A stretch of DNA of 64,000 bases from Nocardioides sp. J54 (GCF_000519005.1 NZ_JAER01000020.1:18617-82616); one strand, 5' to 3'. Counted from the first letter of the stretch, positions 18,522-29,394 are shown. The notes: generated by a model from the sequence alone, not told the origin. Made by a program: numbers and translations.

Positions 18522-18560
18522 CGAGGCCCGGTCCACCAGGACCGGGCCTCGCTGCATTTC
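18522..18560 (+). terminator. Intrinsic terminator after tRNA-Glu
   Basis: Thirteen-base perfect stem CGAGGCCCGGTCC / GGACCGGGCCTCG with loop ACCA (18522-18551), then a short T-containing tail. It may also serve the convergent gene that ends at 18591. Confidence 0.75.
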
Positions 18561-18590
18561 TGCGTCGCGAAGGCCCGAGGGACCAGGCTC

Positions 18591-19058
18591 TCAGCCAGGG
18601 CGCGACGCCCTGGCCGCAGCGGTCTTCCTCGCCGCCCGCGTCCTGGGCGGCGTCGGCTCGGTGCCGACGACGGCGAAGATCGGCGCGGTGAGCTTCTCCA
18701 GCGCGGCGACCGCCTCGGCGTGCCGCTCGGCGAGCGACGCGACGACGCCGGCGAGCTCGGCCTGGGCCTCGGCGAGGGTGTGCACGGTGTCCGCGAGCTC
18801 GCGCTGGCGGCCGATGAAGTCCTGGAGCGGCTGGGCCGTCGCGCCGGCGATCCCCGTGACGGCAGTGGCCATCCCGGCGACCGCTCCGGCGAGCTCGCCG
18901 ACCTGCTTCGCGAGCTCGTCGGGCTGGGTGACCGCGTCGACGGCCGTGTCGCGCACGGTCCGCAGCACCTCGGACGTGAGCCGGAGCGCGGCCTGCTGCG
19001 ACTTCAGCAGCAGGTCGAGCGGGTTCAGGGGGCCGCCGGGGCCGTGGGTCTCCGCCAT
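18591..19058 (-). CDS. Ala-rich helical protein of unknown function
   Basis: A 155-residue protein, almost entirely helical and rich in Ala, Val and Leu, with repeated heptad-like patterns (QPLQDFIGRQRELADTVHTL; ASLAERHAEAVAALEKLTAP) and a basic tail (RTRAARKTAAARA). The pattern recalls phasin-like or coiled-coil proteins, but I cannot assign it. The ATG at 19058 precedes MAETHGPGGPLNPLDLLLKS. The start lies 97 bases from the divergent Ada-like gene, and the protein faces the tRNA-Glu terminator. Confidence 0.7.
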   Translation of the reverse strand: MAETHGPGGPLNPLDLLLKSQQAALRLTSEVLRTVRDTAVDAVTQPDELAKQVGELAGAVAGMATAVTGIAGATAQPLQDFIGRQRELADTVHTLAEAQAELAGVVASLAERHAEAVAALEKLTAPIFAVVGTEPTPPRTRAARKTAAARASRPG

Positions 19059-19154
19059 GGCGACAGCGTGGCAGAAGGAGGGCCGCCGCGCACCAGGTGC
19101 TGCCGTGTCCGATTTCCGCCAGTCGCTGTCGGTGTGTGCGTGCAGGATGGAGCC

Positions 19155-20642
19155 ATGGAGACCACCGCGACCGCCGACGCGCAGCTGGAGTTCGACCGCT
19201 GCTACACCGCGGTGCAGTCGCGGGACCGCCGCTTCGACGGCGTCTTCTACACCGCGGTCCGCACGACCGGCATCTACTGCCGCCCGTCGTGCCCGGCCCG
19301 GACGCCGGCCCCGGCCAACGTCAGCTTCCACCGCACCGCCGCGGCCGCGCAGTCCGCGGGCTACCGCGCCTGCAAGCGCTGCCTGCCCGACGCCACGCCC
19401 GGCAGCCCCGACTGGGACGTCGCGGCGACCGTCGCCGGCCGCGCGATGCGGCTCATCGCCGACGGCGTCGTCGACCGCGAGGGGGTCGAGGGCCTGGCCC
19501 GGCGACTGGGCTACACCTCGCGCCACCTGGCCCGCCTGCTCACCGCCGAGCTCGGCGCCGGGCCGCTCGCGCTCGCCCGCACCCAGCGCGCCCAGACCGC
19601 CCGTGCGCTCGTCGAGAGCACCGACCTCAGCCTCACCGACGTCGCGTTCGCGGCGGGCTTCTCCAGCGTGCGCCAGTTCAACCAGACCATGCAGGAGGTG
19701 TACGCCGCCTCGCCCAGCGAGCTGCGCGGACGCCGGTCCTGGCGCGCCCGCCCCGCCGGCGGCACCGACCTGCGCATCGCGGTCCGCACGCCCTTCCGCG
19801 GCTCCGACCTGCTGCGCTTCCTCGCCGACCGCGCCGTCCCCGGCGTCGAGGTCGCCGAGGTCGGCGCCGACGGGTCGGGCTGGTACGCCCGCACCCTCGA
19901 CCTGCCGCACGGGCCCGGCACGGCCCGCGTCGAGCTCGCCGACCTCGAGGGCGCCGGGACGTCGTACGTCCCGTTGCGGGTGGTGCTCGACGACCTGCGC
20001 GACACCGCAGCCGCTGTCGCCCGGATGCGGGCGCTCCTCGACGCCGACGCCGACCCGGTGGCGATCGACGCCCACCTCGGCGCCGACCCGGCGCTGGCAC
20101 CGCTCGTCGCGGCCCGCCCCGGCCTGCGCGTCCCCGGCCACGTCGACGGCGGCGAGGTCGCCGTGCGGGCCGTCCTGGGCCAGCAGGTCACCGTCGTCGC
20201 CGCGCGCACGGCGGCCGCGAGGCTGGTGGCCGGGCACGGTCGGCCGGTCACGACGACCGTCGACGGCCTGACCCACCTGTTCCCCGCTGCAGCGGCGGTC
20301 GCTGCGCTCGACCCGTCGTCGCTGCGGATGCCCCGCGCCAGGGGCCGTGCGCTCACCGGCCTGGCCGCCGCACTGGCTGACGGCGACCTGGTGCTCGACC
20401 GTGGGCCGGACCGCGGTGAGCTGCGCGAGCAGCTGCTCGCGCTGCCGGGCATCGGCCCGTGGACGGCCGACTACATCGCGCTGCGGGCGCTCGGCCACCC
20501 CGACGTCTGGCTGCCGACCGACGTCGGCGTGCGCAACGCGCTCGCCGGCCGGCCGCCGGCCGACCCCGAGCGCTGGCGGCCCTGGCGGTCGTACGCGCTG
20601 CTGCACCTGTGGACCTCCCTGTCCGACCCACGAGGAGAATGA
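19155..20642 (+). CDS. Ada-type regulator fused to AlkA-like DNA glycosylase
   Basis: A 495-residue three-part protein. Residues 12-75 are the Ada zinc-binding methyl-acceptor domain with its four Cys ([12 protein letters not shown] and CKRCLPD). Residues 85-190 are an AraC-type HTH ([37 protein letters not shown]). Residues 200-490 are an AlkA-like 3-methyladenine glycosylase with the helix-hairpin-helix [18 protein letters not shown] and the catalytic Asp in [10 protein letters not shown]. It senses methyl phosphotriesters, switches on alkylation repair, and excises alkylated bases. The methyltransferase starts nine bases after its stop. Confidence 0.93.
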   Translation: METTATADAQLEFDRCYTAVQSRDRRFDGVFYTAVRTTGIYCRPSCPARTPAPANVSFHRTAAAAQSAGYRACKRCLPDATPGSPDWDVAATVAGRAMRLIADGVVDREGVEGLARRLGYTSRHLARLLTAELGAGPLALARTQRAQTARALVESTDLSLTDVAFAAGFSSVRQFNQTMQEVYAASPSELRGRRSWRARPAGGTDLRIAVRTPFRGSDLLRFLADRAVPGVEVAEVGADGSGWYARTLDLPHGPGTARVELADLEGAGTSYVPLRVVLDDLRDTAAAVARMRALLDADADPVAIDAHLGADPALAPLVAARPGLRVPGHVDGGEVAVRAVLGQQVTVVAARTAAARLVAGHGRPVTTTVDGLTHLFPAAAAVAALDPSSLRMPRARGRALTGLAAALADGDLVLDRGPDRGELREQLLALPGIGPWTADYIALRALGHPDVWLPTDVGVRNALAGRPPADPERWRPWRSYALLHLWTSLSDPRGE

Positions 20643-20650
20643 GAAGCACC

Positions 20651-21130
20651 ATGTGGACCGTCATCGAGTCGCCCGTCGGGCCGCTGCGCCTCGTCGAGCG
20701 CGACGGAGCGATCACCGCGATCGAGTTCTTCCCGTTCCGCGACCACGACGGTCGCCCGCGCGGCGACCGTGCCGACGACCAGCCGCTGCTGGTCGAGGCG
20801 GCGCGCCAGCTCGGGGAGTACTTCGCCCGCGAGCGCACCACCTTCGACCTGCCGCTCGCGCCCGTGGGCACGCCGTGGCAGCAGGAGGTGTGGGGCCAGC
20901 TGCTCGCGATCGGCTACGGCGAGACCGCGTCGTACGGCGAGATCGCGGGCCGCCTCGGCAAGACCAACGCGGCCTCGCGCGCGGTGGGCGTCGCCAACGG
21001 CGCCAACCCGATCCCGATCGTCATCCCGTGCCACCGGGTGATCGGCGCCAACGGGACGCTCACCGGGTACGCCGGCGGGCTGGACCGCAAGCAGACCCTG
21101 CTCGGGCTCGAGCAGGAGGCGCTCTTCTAG
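20651..21130 (+). CDS. ogt: Methylated-DNA--[protein]-cysteine S-methyltransferase
   Basis: A 159-residue O6-alkylguanine DNA alkyltransferase, a suicide enzyme that moves the alkyl group to its own cysteine. The active-site motif is [20 protein letters not shown] near residue 125, and the HTH-like DNA-binding part ([19 protein letters not shown]) precedes it. The ATG at 20651 gives the usual [16 protein letters not shown] start; the ribosome site (AGGAGAA) lies within the last codons of the upstream gene. It is in an operon with the Ada-AlkA fusion and supplies the direct-reversal domain that the fusion lacks. Confidence 0.95.
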   Translation: MWTVIESPVGPLRLVERDGAITAIEFFPFRDHDGRPRGDRADDQPLLVEAARQLGEYFARERTTFDLPLAPVGTPWQQEVWGQLLAIGYGETASYGEIAGRLGKTNAASRAVGVANGANPIPIVIPCHRVIGANGTLTGYAGGLDRKQTLLGLEQEALF

Positions 21131-21161
21131 GCCGACAGGTCCCGGACCGGCTCGGCCGGCA

Positions 21162-21884
21162 TCACTCCGCGGCGGCGCGGCGCAGCGACTCCGAGAGCCG
21201 CTCGGCCGCCGCCAGGACCGCGGGGGCGTGCATGCGACCGGGCTGGCGGGAGAGGCGCTCGAGCGGGCCGGAGACCGACACCGCGGCGATCACCTTGCCG
21301 CCGGGGGAGCGGACCGGGGCCGACACCGAGGCGACACCCTGCTCGCGCTCGCCCACCGACTGCGCCCAGCCGCGACGACGGATGGCGGAGAGCTCGGCGG
21401 CGGAGAAGGCGGCGTTCTGCAGGCCGCGGTGGATCCGCTCGGGGTCGTCCCACGCGAGCAGCACCTGCGCTGCGGAGCCGGCGCGCATGGTCAGCTGCGA
21501 GCCGACCGGGATGGTGTCGCGCAGGCCCGAGGGCCGCTCGGCAGCGGCCACGCAGACGCGGTGGTCGCCCTGGCGGCGCCAGAGCTGGGCGGACTCGCCG
21601 GTGATGTCGCGCAGCCGCGCCAGCACCGGGCCGGCGGTCGCGAGCAGCCGGTCCTCGCCGGCGGCGGCCGACAGCTCGGCCAGCCGCGGGCCGAGCACGA
21701 AGCGGCCCTGCATGTCGCGTGCCACGAGCCGGTGGTGCTCGAGAGCCACCGCGAGGCGGTGGGCCGTGGGGCGGGCCAGGCCGGTGCCCGCTACGAGGCC
21801 TGCCAGGGTGGCCGGGCCGGACTCCAGTGCCGTCAGCACCAGGGCCGCCTTGTCGAGAACTCCGACGCCGCTCGAGTTGTCCAT
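21162..21884 (-). CDS. IclR-family regulator divergent from leuCD (NdgR/LtbR-like)
   Basis: A 240-residue IclR regulator. The N-terminal winged HTH ([20 protein letters not shown], then [17 protein letters not shown]) is followed by an effector-binding domain ending in [20 protein letters not shown]. The ATG at 21884 gives [20 protein letters not shown], the usual start for this group. In Streptomyces (NdgR) and Corynebacterium (LtbR) the orthologue next to leuCD controls leucine biosynthesis genes; the same divergent position here supports that role. The 100-base gap to leuC holds two inverted repeats. Confidence 0.9.
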   Translation of the reverse strand: MDNSSGVGVLDKAALVLTALESGPATLAGLVAGTGLARPTAHRLAVALEHHRLVARDMQGRFVLGPRLAELSAAAGEDRLLATAGPVLARLRDITGESAQLWRRQGDHRVCVAAAERPSGLRDTIPVGSQLTMRAGSAAQVLLAWDDPERIHRGLQNAAFSAAELSAIRRRGWAQSVGEREQGVASVSAPVRSPGGKVIAAVSVSGPLERLSRQPGRMHAPAVLAAAERLSESLRRAAAE

Positions 21885-21915
21885 ATGGCAATACTGCCGT
21901 CTCGGATCTTGGGAT

Positions 21916-21931
21916 GCAAGCGTAGGCTTGC
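21916..21931. promoter_or_regulatory. leuC promoter and overlapping inverted repeat
   Basis: GCAAGC-GTAG-GCTTGC is a six-base inverted repeat that overlaps a TAGGCT -10 box (21923-21928). Protein bound here would block RNA polymerase, so it is a good candidate for an NdgR/LtbR-like operator. Confidence 0.5.
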
Positions 21932-21936
21932 TCACG

Positions 21937-21960
21937 GTTCCCGGCAGAGGTGCCGGGAAC
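21937..21960 (+). promoter_or_regulatory. Perfect hairpin at the 5' end of the leuC mRNA
   Basis: GTTCCCGGCA-GAGG-TGCCGGGAAC, ten-base perfect arms with a four-base loop, begins about eight bases after the -10 box and ends 24 bases before the leuC ATG. It could act as an operator in DNA or as a stabilising or control hairpin in RNA. No T-run follows, so simple termination is unlikely. Confidence 0.55.
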
Positions 21961-21984
21961 GACCCGAACGAGGAGGAGCGAGTC

Positions 21985-23397
<1,413 letters not shown>

Positions 23398-23408
23398 AAG
23401 GGATCCCG

Positions 23409-24014
23409 ATGGAGAAGTTCACCACCCACACCGGCGTCGGCGTCCCGCTGCGACGCAGCAACGTCGACACCGACCAGATCATCCCGGCCGTCTACCTCAA
23501 GCGCGTGACCCGCACCGGCTTCGAGGACGGGCTGTTCGCGGCCTGGCGCAACGACCCGGAGTTCGTGCTCAACAAGGAGCCGTACGCCAACGGCTCGGTC
23601 CTCGTGGCCGGCCCCGACTTCGGCACCGGCTCCTCGCGCGAGCACGCCGTCTGGGCGCTGCAGAACTACGGCTTCAAGGTCGTCCTCTCGGCGCGCTTCG
23701 CCGACATCTTCCGCGGCAACTCCGGCAAGGCCGGGCTGCTCGCCGCGCAGGTCGACGAGAAGGTCGTCGAGCGGCTCTGGGAGTACCTCGAGGCCAACCC
23801 GGGCGCCGAGGTCAGCGTCGACCTGGAGAGCCGCACCGTGCGTGCCGGCGAGGGCGCGGACGCGATCGAGGACACCTTCCAGATCGACGACTACACCCGC
23901 TGGCGCCTGCTCGAGGGCCTCGACGACATCGGGATCACCCTGGGCCACGCCGACGACATCGCGGCGTACGAGGCTGGTCGGCCGAGCTGGAAGCCGGTCA
24001 CGCAGGGAGCCTGA
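23409..24014 (+). CDS. leuD: 3-isopropylmalate dehydratase small subunit
   Basis: A 201-residue partner of LeuC forming the swivelling domain of isopropylmalate isomerase. Motifs are [20 protein letters not shown] near the start, [17 protein letters not shown] in the middle, and [18 protein letters not shown]. The length and the C-terminal [19 protein letters not shown] are typical of actinobacterial LeuD. It is co-transcribed with leuC. A large palindrome begins 32 bases after the stop and may end this operon as well as control the next gene. Confidence 0.98.
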   Translation: MEKFTTHTGVGVPLRRSNVDTDQIIPAVYLKRVTRTGFEDGLFAAWRNDPEFVLNKEPYANGSVLVAGPDFGTGSSREHAVWALQNYGFKVVLSARFADIFRGNSGKAGLLAAQVDEKVVERLWEYLEANPGAEVSVDLESRTVRAGEGADAIEDTFQIDDYTRWRLLEGLDDIGITLGHADDIAAYEAGRPSWKPVTQGA

Positions 24015-24045
24015 TCCCGCTACGGACCGGGGGAAACCCTGACGC

Positions 24046-24086
24046 GAGGGCACGAGGTGAACATCTAGAGTTCACCTCGTGCCCTC
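24046..24086. promoter_or_regulatory. Perfect 17-bp inverted repeat over promoter and start codon
   Basis: Left arm 24046-24062 and right arm 24070-24086 are perfect reverse complements of 17 bases with spacer ATCTAGA. The core arms are GAGGTGAAC / GTTCACCTC. A TAGAGT -10 box (24066-24071) sits across the spacer, and the GTG start of the next gene (24079) sits in the right arm. TTTCG follows, so the repeat could also work as the leuCD terminator. Confidence 0.65.
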
Positions 24087-26034
24087 TTTCGTCACCCCCC
24101 AGGAGAGGGCGGCGGAGGACCCCGGGAGCCCGGACGAGGTCGTCGTCGACAACCCGTCCTCCCCGTCGCTCGGCGCCGTCCTGCGCCGCGGCCTGCTCGG
24201 CAGCCTGCAGGCGGCCGCGCTCTCGGCACTGGTGCTGGAGATCGGCACCCTGGGCATCTTCATGCCGCGGTGGTTCAAGGACCTCTTCCTCGACAGCGGC
24301 GCGTTCTGGCTCGACACCCTCGTGCTGTGGGTGGTCATCGGCTTCCTCTGGGCGGTCCTCGGACGGCTGTCGTGGGCGATCGCCGCCGTCTTGACCACGA
24401 CCGTCGTGCTCGCGATCGCGAACATCGTGAAGATGCAGTACCGCGAGGAGCCGATCTACCCCAGCGACCGCGACTTCCTCAGCGAGCCCGGCTTCCTCGC
24501 CTCGATGGTCTCGCCGGTGGCGCTCGTGGGCGCGGGCCTCCTGGTCGTCGTGGTCCTCGTCGGTGCGGCCTGGCTGGTGACCCGCATCGAGCGACGCCAC
24601 CCCCGCCCGCGGTTGCGGGCGCTGCCACGCCGGCACCTCCTCGTCGTGCTCGGGACCCGTCTCGGCGTGGGGCTCCTGACCGTCCTGCTCCTCGCGCAGG
24701 CTGCGCAGTTCAACCAGCCCGGCAACATCTGGCGCGGGCTCTACGAGCTGCGCGGCAACGACTGGCGCTACTGGAACCAGAAGACCAACTACCGCTCCAA
24801 CGGCTTCGTGGGCGGCTTCCTCTTCAACATGCCGATCGACGCCATGAAGCAGCCCCGCGGGTACGACGCCGCGACGATGGCCGACGTCGCCGATCGCTAC
24901 ACGGCGCTGGCCGAGCGCGTGAACGCCGGGCGCACCGGCAGCCTCGACGACGTCAACGTCGTGCTCGTGCTCAGCGAGTCCTTCAGCGACCCCACGAGCC
25001 TCGAGGGGTTCGAGCTCGGGCGGGACCCGATTCCCCGCACCCGTACGGTGATGCGGGAGACGACGTCGGGCGACATGCTCGCGCAGATGTACGGCGGCGG
25101 CACCGCCAACATGGAGTTCGAGGTGCTGACCGGCCAGTCCCTGGGCCTCTTCCGCCCGCAGATGCTCTCGCCGTACCAGATGCTCGTGCCGGAGCAGGAC
25201 GACTACCCGTCGGCCGTCGGCTGGTTCCGCTCGCGCGGCCACGACGCGATCGCCGTGCACCCCTACCGGGTGGGGATGTACAAGCGGGAGCAGGTCTACG
25301 AGCGCTTCGGCTTCGAGGACTTCGTGCACGACACGACGATCCGCAGCACCGGCACGATCGACGACAACCCCTACATCTCGGACGCCGCGGCGTTCGACGA
25401 GGTGCTCGCGCAGATCGACGGGCACGACAAGCCCTTGCTGGTGAACCTCGTGACGATGCAGAACCACATCCCCGTCGACGGGAACTACGAGGACCCGGTC
25501 CCGGTCAGTGGTGTCGGCGGCGGCGAGAAGGACCGGATCGGCCAGTACGCACGGGGGTTGGAGCACACCGACGAGGCACTGGCCGACTTCCTGGCCGAGC
25601 TCGAGGACAGCCCGGAGAAGACGATCGTGCTGTTCTACGGCGACCACCTGCCCGGCATCTACGGATCGTCGGTGAAGGAGGCCAACGGGGGAACGGCCCT
25701 GCACCGCACGCCCTTCTTCATCTGGAGCAACCAGCCCGGCCAGAACGTGCCGCGGGCACTGCCGGTGACGAGCCCCGCCTTCTTCCTGCCGTTGCTGCAC
25801 GACGTCGCGGATGCCCCCGTCCCGCCGTACCTCGCACTGCTCCGCGAGGTGCACCGGCACGTCAGCGCGATCCAGCAGGGACGCCTCCTCGACGGCTCCG
25901 GGGAGCCCGTCGAGGAGGGCCAGATCGACGCCAGGACGGGCCGTCTGCTCGATGACATGCGGCTCGTGCAGTACGACTTCTCCATCGGCGAACGATTCGC
26001 GCTCGACGCGTTGTGGCCCGGCTCGACGCCCTGA
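24079..26034 (+). CDS. LTA synthase-like membrane sulfatase-fold enzyme
   Basis: A 651-residue protein with about five N-terminal membrane segments (residues 40-215) and a large extracytoplasmic alkaline-phosphatase/sulfatase domain. Active-site features of lipoteichoic acid synthases are visible: VLVLSESFSD with the metal-binding Glu, GGGTANMEFEVLTG with the nucleophile Thr, and FYGDHLPG with the metal Asp-His. It probably transfers glycerol-phosphate or a similar phospho-group to a cell-envelope glycan. The only workable start is the GTG at 24079, seven bases after TAGAGT and inside a long palindrome. In M. tuberculosis leuD and hupB are adjacent, so this gene is an insertion in the backbone. 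Confidence 0.87.
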   Translation: MPSFVTPQERAAEDPGSPDEVVVDNPSSPSLGAVLRRGLLGSLQAAALSALVLEIGTLGIFMPRWFKDLFLDSGAFWLDTLVLWVVIGFLWAVLGRLSWAIAAVLTTTVVLAIANIVKMQYREEPIYPSDRDFLSEPGFLASMVSPVALVGAGLLVVVVLVGAAWLVTRIERRHPRPRLRALPRRHLLVVLGTRLGVGLLTVLLLAQAAQFNQPGNIWRGLYELRGNDWRYWNQKTNYRSNGFVGGFLFNMPIDAMKQPRGYDAATMADVADRYTALAERVNAGRTGSLDDVNVVLVLSESFSDPTSLEGFELGRDPIPRTRTVMRETTSGDMLAQMYGGGTANMEFEVLTGQSLGLFRPQMLSPYQMLVPEQDDYPSAVGWFRSRGHDAIAVHPYRVGMYKREQVYERFGFEDFVHDTTIRSTGTIDDNPYISDAAAFDEVLAQIDGHDKPLLVNLVTMQNHIPVDGNYEDPVPVSGVGGGEKDRIGQYARGLEHTDEALADFLAELEDSPEKTIVLFYGDHLPGIYGSSVKEANGGTALHRTPFFIWSNQPGQNVPRALPVTSPAFFLPLLHDVADAPVPPYLALLREVHRHVSAIQQGRLLDGSGEPVEEGQIDARTGRLLDDMRLVQYDFSIGERFALDALWPGSTP

Positions 26035-26101
26035 AATGACCGGAAATGGCCTGAATAGGGCCAATTCTCGGAAAAAAAGGCGATTACGCGCGGCGTGGTG
26101 A

Positions 26102-26130
26102 TTGTGGGGGAGTCCGGTAATGCCTAGCGT
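26102..26130 (+). promoter_or_regulatory. Promoter of hup
   Basis: TTGTGG (26102-26107), 17 bases, then TAGCGT (26125-26130). This predicts a leader of about 75 bases ending in the ribosome site AAAGGA. The 60 bases before it, after the LTA synthase stop, are unusually AT-rich for this window and contain a run of seven A. Confidence 0.6.
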
Positions 26131-26211
26131 TCCCTGCAAGGACGGCTGGGCGAGGGCTCGGCCGCAAGCCCAAGGAACGCCCCACGGCGGAGCGTTTCGA
26201 AAGGACAGGTA

Positions 26212-26844
26212 GTGAACAAGTCTCAGTTGATCGATGCGCTGGCTGACCGGTTCGACGGCAGCCGCAAGGACGCGGCCCACGCGCTCGACGCGGTGCTGGA
26301 CACCATCACCCGTCAGGTGGCGAAGGGCGAGAAGGTCGCCATCACGGGCTTCGGTTCCTTCGAGAAGGCCGTGCGCAACGCCCGTTGGGTCCGCAACCCG
26401 CAGACCGGCGAGCGCGTGAAGACCAAGAAGAAGGCCGTTCCGAAGTTCAGCGCCGGCGCCGACCTCAAGAACGTCGTGTCGGGCGCGAAGAAGCTCCCCG
26501 CCCTGCCGAAGCCCGCCAAGAAGGCTGCCGCTCCGGCCAAGAAGGCTGCGACCACCGCCGCCAAGAAGGCCGCCGCCCCGGCCAAGAAGGCTGCTGCCGC
26601 TGCGAAGAAGGCCGCTCCGGCCAAGAAGACCGCGGCCAAGAAGACCACGACGGCCACGAAGAAGGCCGCCCCCGCCAAGAAGGCGACGACCGCCAAGAAG
26701 GCGGCTCCGGCCAAGAAGGCCCCCGCCAAGAAGGCGGCTCCGGCCAAGAAGGCGCCCGCGAAGAAGGCTCCGGCCAAGAAGGCCCCCGCCAAGAAGGCCC
26801 CCGCCAAGAAGGCGCCGGCCAAGAAGACCGCGAAGAAGAAGTAG
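26212..26844 (+). CDS. hup: HU-family nucleoid protein with lysine-rich tail
   Basis: A 210-residue actinobacterial HU (HupB/Hlp type). Residues 1-93 are the HU fold ([40 protein letters not shown]). Residues about 100-210 are a histone-H1-like tail of repeated PAKKA and AAKKA units, ending KKTAKKK. The protein binds and compacts DNA; in mycobacteria the tail is a target of acetylation and methylation. The GTG start follows AAAGGACAGGTA. A strong terminator follows. Position after leuCD matches M. tuberculosis. Confidence 0.95.
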   Translation: MNKSQLIDALADRFDGSRKDAAHALDAVLDTITRQVAKGEKVAITGFGSFEKAVRNARWVRNPQTGERVKTKKKAVPKFSAGADLKNVVSGAKKLPALPKPAKKAAAPAKKAATTAAKKAAAPAKKAAAAAKKAAPAKKTAAKKTTTATKKAAPAKKATTAKKAAPAKKAPAKKAAPAKKAPAKKAPAKKAPAKKAPAKKAPAKKTAKKK

Positions 26845-26864
26845 TCCGCGGCTTCGAGCACATC

Positions 26865-26909
26865 GACCGGGCCGTCCTCCTCACGGGGGGCGGCCCGGTC
26901 GGCATTTCC
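26865..26909 (+). terminator. Terminator after hup
   Basis: GACCGGGCCG (26865-26874) pairs perfectly with CGGCCCGGTC (26891-26900); a G-rich inner loop can pair partly, and GGCATTTCCCC follows. It also lies between convergent hup and cofC. Confidence 0.7.
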
Positions 26910-26926
26910 CCACAGGTGCGGGGGAA

Positions 26927-27550
26927 TCAGGGCAAGGCGGCTGCTGTCGCGGTGCCGACACCGAGCGCCACCGCGGCGGCGAGGCCGTCGAGGTCGTCGA
27001 CGTCGCGACGCAGGGTGACCAGGTCACCGGGCACCGGTCGGGCCCCCGCGTCGTGGTGGGCCCGCGCCGACCCCTCGCCGAAGCGCGGGTCGAAGAGCGC
27101 CGGGGGCGCGGTGTAGAGCGTCGTGCCGGTGCCATCGGCATCGACCACGAAGCACGGCACGTCCTGCGCCAGCGCGTGCTGGAGCGCGGTCGACAGGTCG
27201 CCGGGGGAGAGGGCGGGGACGTCGGCGAGCAGGGCCGCGGGCCGCAGCCCGGGCGCGACCTCCCGGGCGACCCGCGCACCGTGGCGCAGGGCGCCGTTCA
27301 GGCCCTCGCCCGGGTCGGCGCTCGCCACCACCACGTCGCCGGCCAGCGACGCGGCGAAGGCGTCGTCGTCGCTCACCACGACCACGAGGCCGACCTCCGG
27401 GGTCGCCCGGCACGCGGCCACGGCGTCGACGGCGAAGGCCGCCGCCAGGCGGCGCCGGGCGTCGTCGGGGAGCGCGGACAGGCGCGACTTGCCGGTCCCC
27501 GGGGACTTCACCGGGAGGACCACGGCGAAGGAACCCGGACGTGCGACCAC
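26927..27550 (-). CDS. cofC: 2-phospho-L-lactate/phosphoenolpyruvate guanylyltransferase
   Basis: A 207-residue nucleotidyltransferase of coenzyme F420 biosynthesis. It activates phosphoenolpyruvate or 2-phospholactate with GTP. The N-terminal VVLPVKSPGTGKSRLSAL is the nucleotide loop, and the acidic ALLADVPALSPGDL and DADGTGTTLYTAPPA segments fit CofC. The GTG at 27550 is preferred because GGAGG lies eight bases before it. Its presence implies that the cell makes F420, which the luciferase-like enzyme at 9.5 kb might use. It is divergent from plsC and convergent with hup. Confidence 0.9.
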   Translation of the reverse strand: MVARPGSFAVVLPVKSPGTGKSRLSALPDDARRRLAAAFAVDAVAACRATPEVGLVVVVSDDDAFAASLAGDVVVASADPGEGLNGALRHGARVAREVAPGLRPAALLADVPALSPGDLSTALQHALAQDVPCFVVDADGTGTTLYTAPPALFDPRFGEGSARAHHDAGARPVPGDLVTLRRDVDDLDGLAAAVALGVGTATAAALP

Positions 27551-27617
27551 GGGCCCATCCTCCCAGCCGATTCCCGTCCCGCGACCGAGGGGCGCCGTCA
27601 CCGGGGTGGCCAGCGGG

Positions 27618-27623
27618 TAGCCT
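27618..27623 (+). promoter_or_regulatory. -10 box TAGCCT for a near-leaderless start
   Basis: Eight bases separate TAGCCT from the GTG at 27632, so transcription should begin at or one or two bases before the start codon. Confidence 0.5.
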
Positions 27624-27631
27624 GCATCCTC

Positions 27632-28387
27632 GTGACGGTGAGAAAGCTGCAGGAGAAGCGGGGGTGGGCCTTCAACATCGCCGTCCCCATCATCAAGCCC
27701 CTGCTCAAGGCCACGACGAAGCGCGAGTGGATCGGCGGTGAGCACATCCCGGTCTCGGGAGGCTTCATCATCGCGCTCAACCACATCTCGCACGTCGACC
27801 CGCTCACCGCGGCGCACCTGGTCTACGACCACGGCCACAAGCCGCGGTACCTCGCCAAGTCGGGCCTCTTCGACAACAAGGCCCTCGGCTTCTTCCTGCG
27901 CGGTGCGGGGCAGATCCCGGTGAAGCGGGAGACCCGGGACGCCGTCGGTGCGTACGCCGCCGCCGTCGAGGCGGTCCGCAACGGCCAGTGCGTCGTGATC
28001 TACCCCGAGGCGACGATCACCCGCGACCCCGACCTGTGGCCGATGAAGGGCAAGTCGGGCGCGGCCAGGATCGCCCTCGAGACCGGCTGCCCGGTCATCC
28101 CCGTCGGCCAGTGGGGCGCGCAGGAGCTGCTGGCGCCGTACACGAAGAACCCGCACCCGGTGCCCCGCAAGAAGATCGTGATGCGCGTGGGCCCGCCCGT
28201 GGAGCTCGAGGACCTCAGGGCGAAGGAGCGCACGACCGCCGTCGTCAACGAGGCGACGGAGCGGATCATGGACGCGATCACCCACCAGCTCGAGCTCGTC
28301 CGCGGAGAGCAGGCACCTGCCGAGCGCTACGACATGGCCGTCCGCGGCGACCGGTTCAAGAAGCAGAAGCAGCAGAAGAAGGCGTGA
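27632..28387 (+). CDS. 1-acyl-sn-glycerol-3-phosphate acyltransferase (PlsC family)
   Basis: A 251-residue membrane-associated acyltransferase making phosphatidic acid for phospholipids. The catalytic HX4D motif is NHISHVDPL near residue 50, and the substrate-binding EGT-like motif is [12 protein letters not shown] near residue 125. The lysine- and glutamine-rich tail ([11 protein letters not shown]) is typical of this actinobacterial form. The start is GTG 27632; a second in-frame GTG lies at 27638. gpsA starts two bases after the stop, so the lysophosphatidate pathway enzymes are coupled: GpsA supplies glycerol-3-phosphate. Confidence 0.9.
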   Translation: MTVRKLQEKRGWAFNIAVPIIKPLLKATTKREWIGGEHIPVSGGFIIALNHISHVDPLTAAHLVYDHGHKPRYLAKSGLFDNKALGFFLRGAGQIPVKRETRDAVGAYAAAVEAVRNGQCVVIYPEATITRDPDLWPMKGKSGAARIALETGCPVIPVGQWGAQELLAPYTKNPHPVPRKKIVMRVGPPVELEDLRAKERTTAVVNEATERIMDAITHQLELVRGEQAPAERYDMAVRGDRFKKQKQQKKA

Positions 28388-28389
28388 GC

Positions 28390-29394
28390 ATGGGCAACAA
28401 GGTCGCGGTGCTCGGCGCCGGCTCCTGGGGGACGGCTTTCTCCATCGTGCTCGCCGACGCCGGCAACGACGTCACCGTCTGGGCGCGCCGCGAGGACGTC
28501 GCGACCGCCATCAACGACGGGCACGAGAACACCGACTACCTGCCGGGCATCGAGCTGCCGCGCACCATCAGCTCCACCACCGACCCCGAGCGCGCCCTGG
28601 CGGGCGCCGACGTCGTCGTGCTCGCCGTGCCGTCGCAGTCGCTGCGCGACAACCTGCCGACCTTCCTGCCGTACGTCGAGAAGGACGCCGTGCTGGTGTC
28701 CTTGATGAAGGGCGTCGAGCTCGGCAGCCTCAAGCGGATGTCGCAGGTGATCGCCGAGGTCGGCGACGTGCCCGACAACCGGATCGCCGTCGTCAGCGGC
28801 CCCAACCTCGCCCGCGAGATCGCCCGCCGCGAGCCGGCCGCCTCGGTCGTCGCCTGCGCCGACGAGTCCGTCGCGACCGCGCTGCAGCAGCGGGTGCACA
28901 CCCCCGCGTTCCGCCCGTACACGAGCGTCGACGTCCTCGGCTGCGAGTTCGGCGGCGCCTACAAGAACGTCGTCGCGCTCTGCGTCGGCATGGCCGTCGG
29001 CCTCGGCTTCGGCGACAACACCACGGCCTCGCTCATCACCCGCGGCCTCGCCGAGACCGCGCGGCTCGCGATGAACCAGGGTGCCAACCCGCTCACCCTC
29101 ATGGGCCTGGCCGGCCTCGGCGACCTCGTCGCCACGTGCTCCTCGCCGCTCTCGCGCAACCGCACCTTCGGCGAGAAGCTCGGCCAGGGCATGAGCGTCG
29201 AGGAGATCTACGCCTCCACCCGCCAGGTCGCCGAGGGTGCCAAGTCCTGCTCCTCGCTGCGGGCCCTCGCCGCCCAGGCCGGTGTCGACGCCCCCATCGT
29301 CGACGCCGTCGACGAGGTCGTGCAGGGCCGGCTCACCACCGCCCAGCTGATGAAGGCGTTCATCAACCGCGACACCAAGGCCGAGCTGTCCTGA
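28390..29394 (+). CDS. gpsA: NAD(P)H-dependent glycerol-3-phosphate dehydrogenase
   Basis: A 334-residue cytoplasmic enzyme reducing dihydroxyacetone phosphate to glycerol-3-phosphate for phospholipid synthesis. The nucleotide motif [20 protein letters not shown] begins at residue 5, the catalytic Lys lies in [19 protein letters not shown], and the substrate-binding [12 protein letters not shown] and [12 protein letters not shown] segments are intact. It is co-transcribed with plsC. In M. tuberculosis the next gene is ddl; here a five-gene D-alanine cassette and a cystathionine gamma-synthase gene lie between. Confidence 0.97.
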   Translation: MGNKVAVLGAGSWGTAFSIVLADAGNDVTVWARREDVATAINDGHENTDYLPGIELPRTISSTTDPERALAGADVVVLAVPSQSLRDNLPTFLPYVEKDAVLVSLMKGVELGSLKRMSQVIAEVGDVPDNRIAVVSGPNLAREIARREPAASVVACADESVATALQQRVHTPAFRPYTSVDVLGCEFGGAYKNVVALCVGMAVGLGFGDNTTASLITRGLAETARLAMNQGANPLTLMGLAGLGDLVATCSSPLSRNRTFGEKLGQGMSVEEIYASTRQVAEGAKSCSSLRALAAQAGVDAPIVDAVDEVVQGRLTTAQLMKAFINRDTKAELS

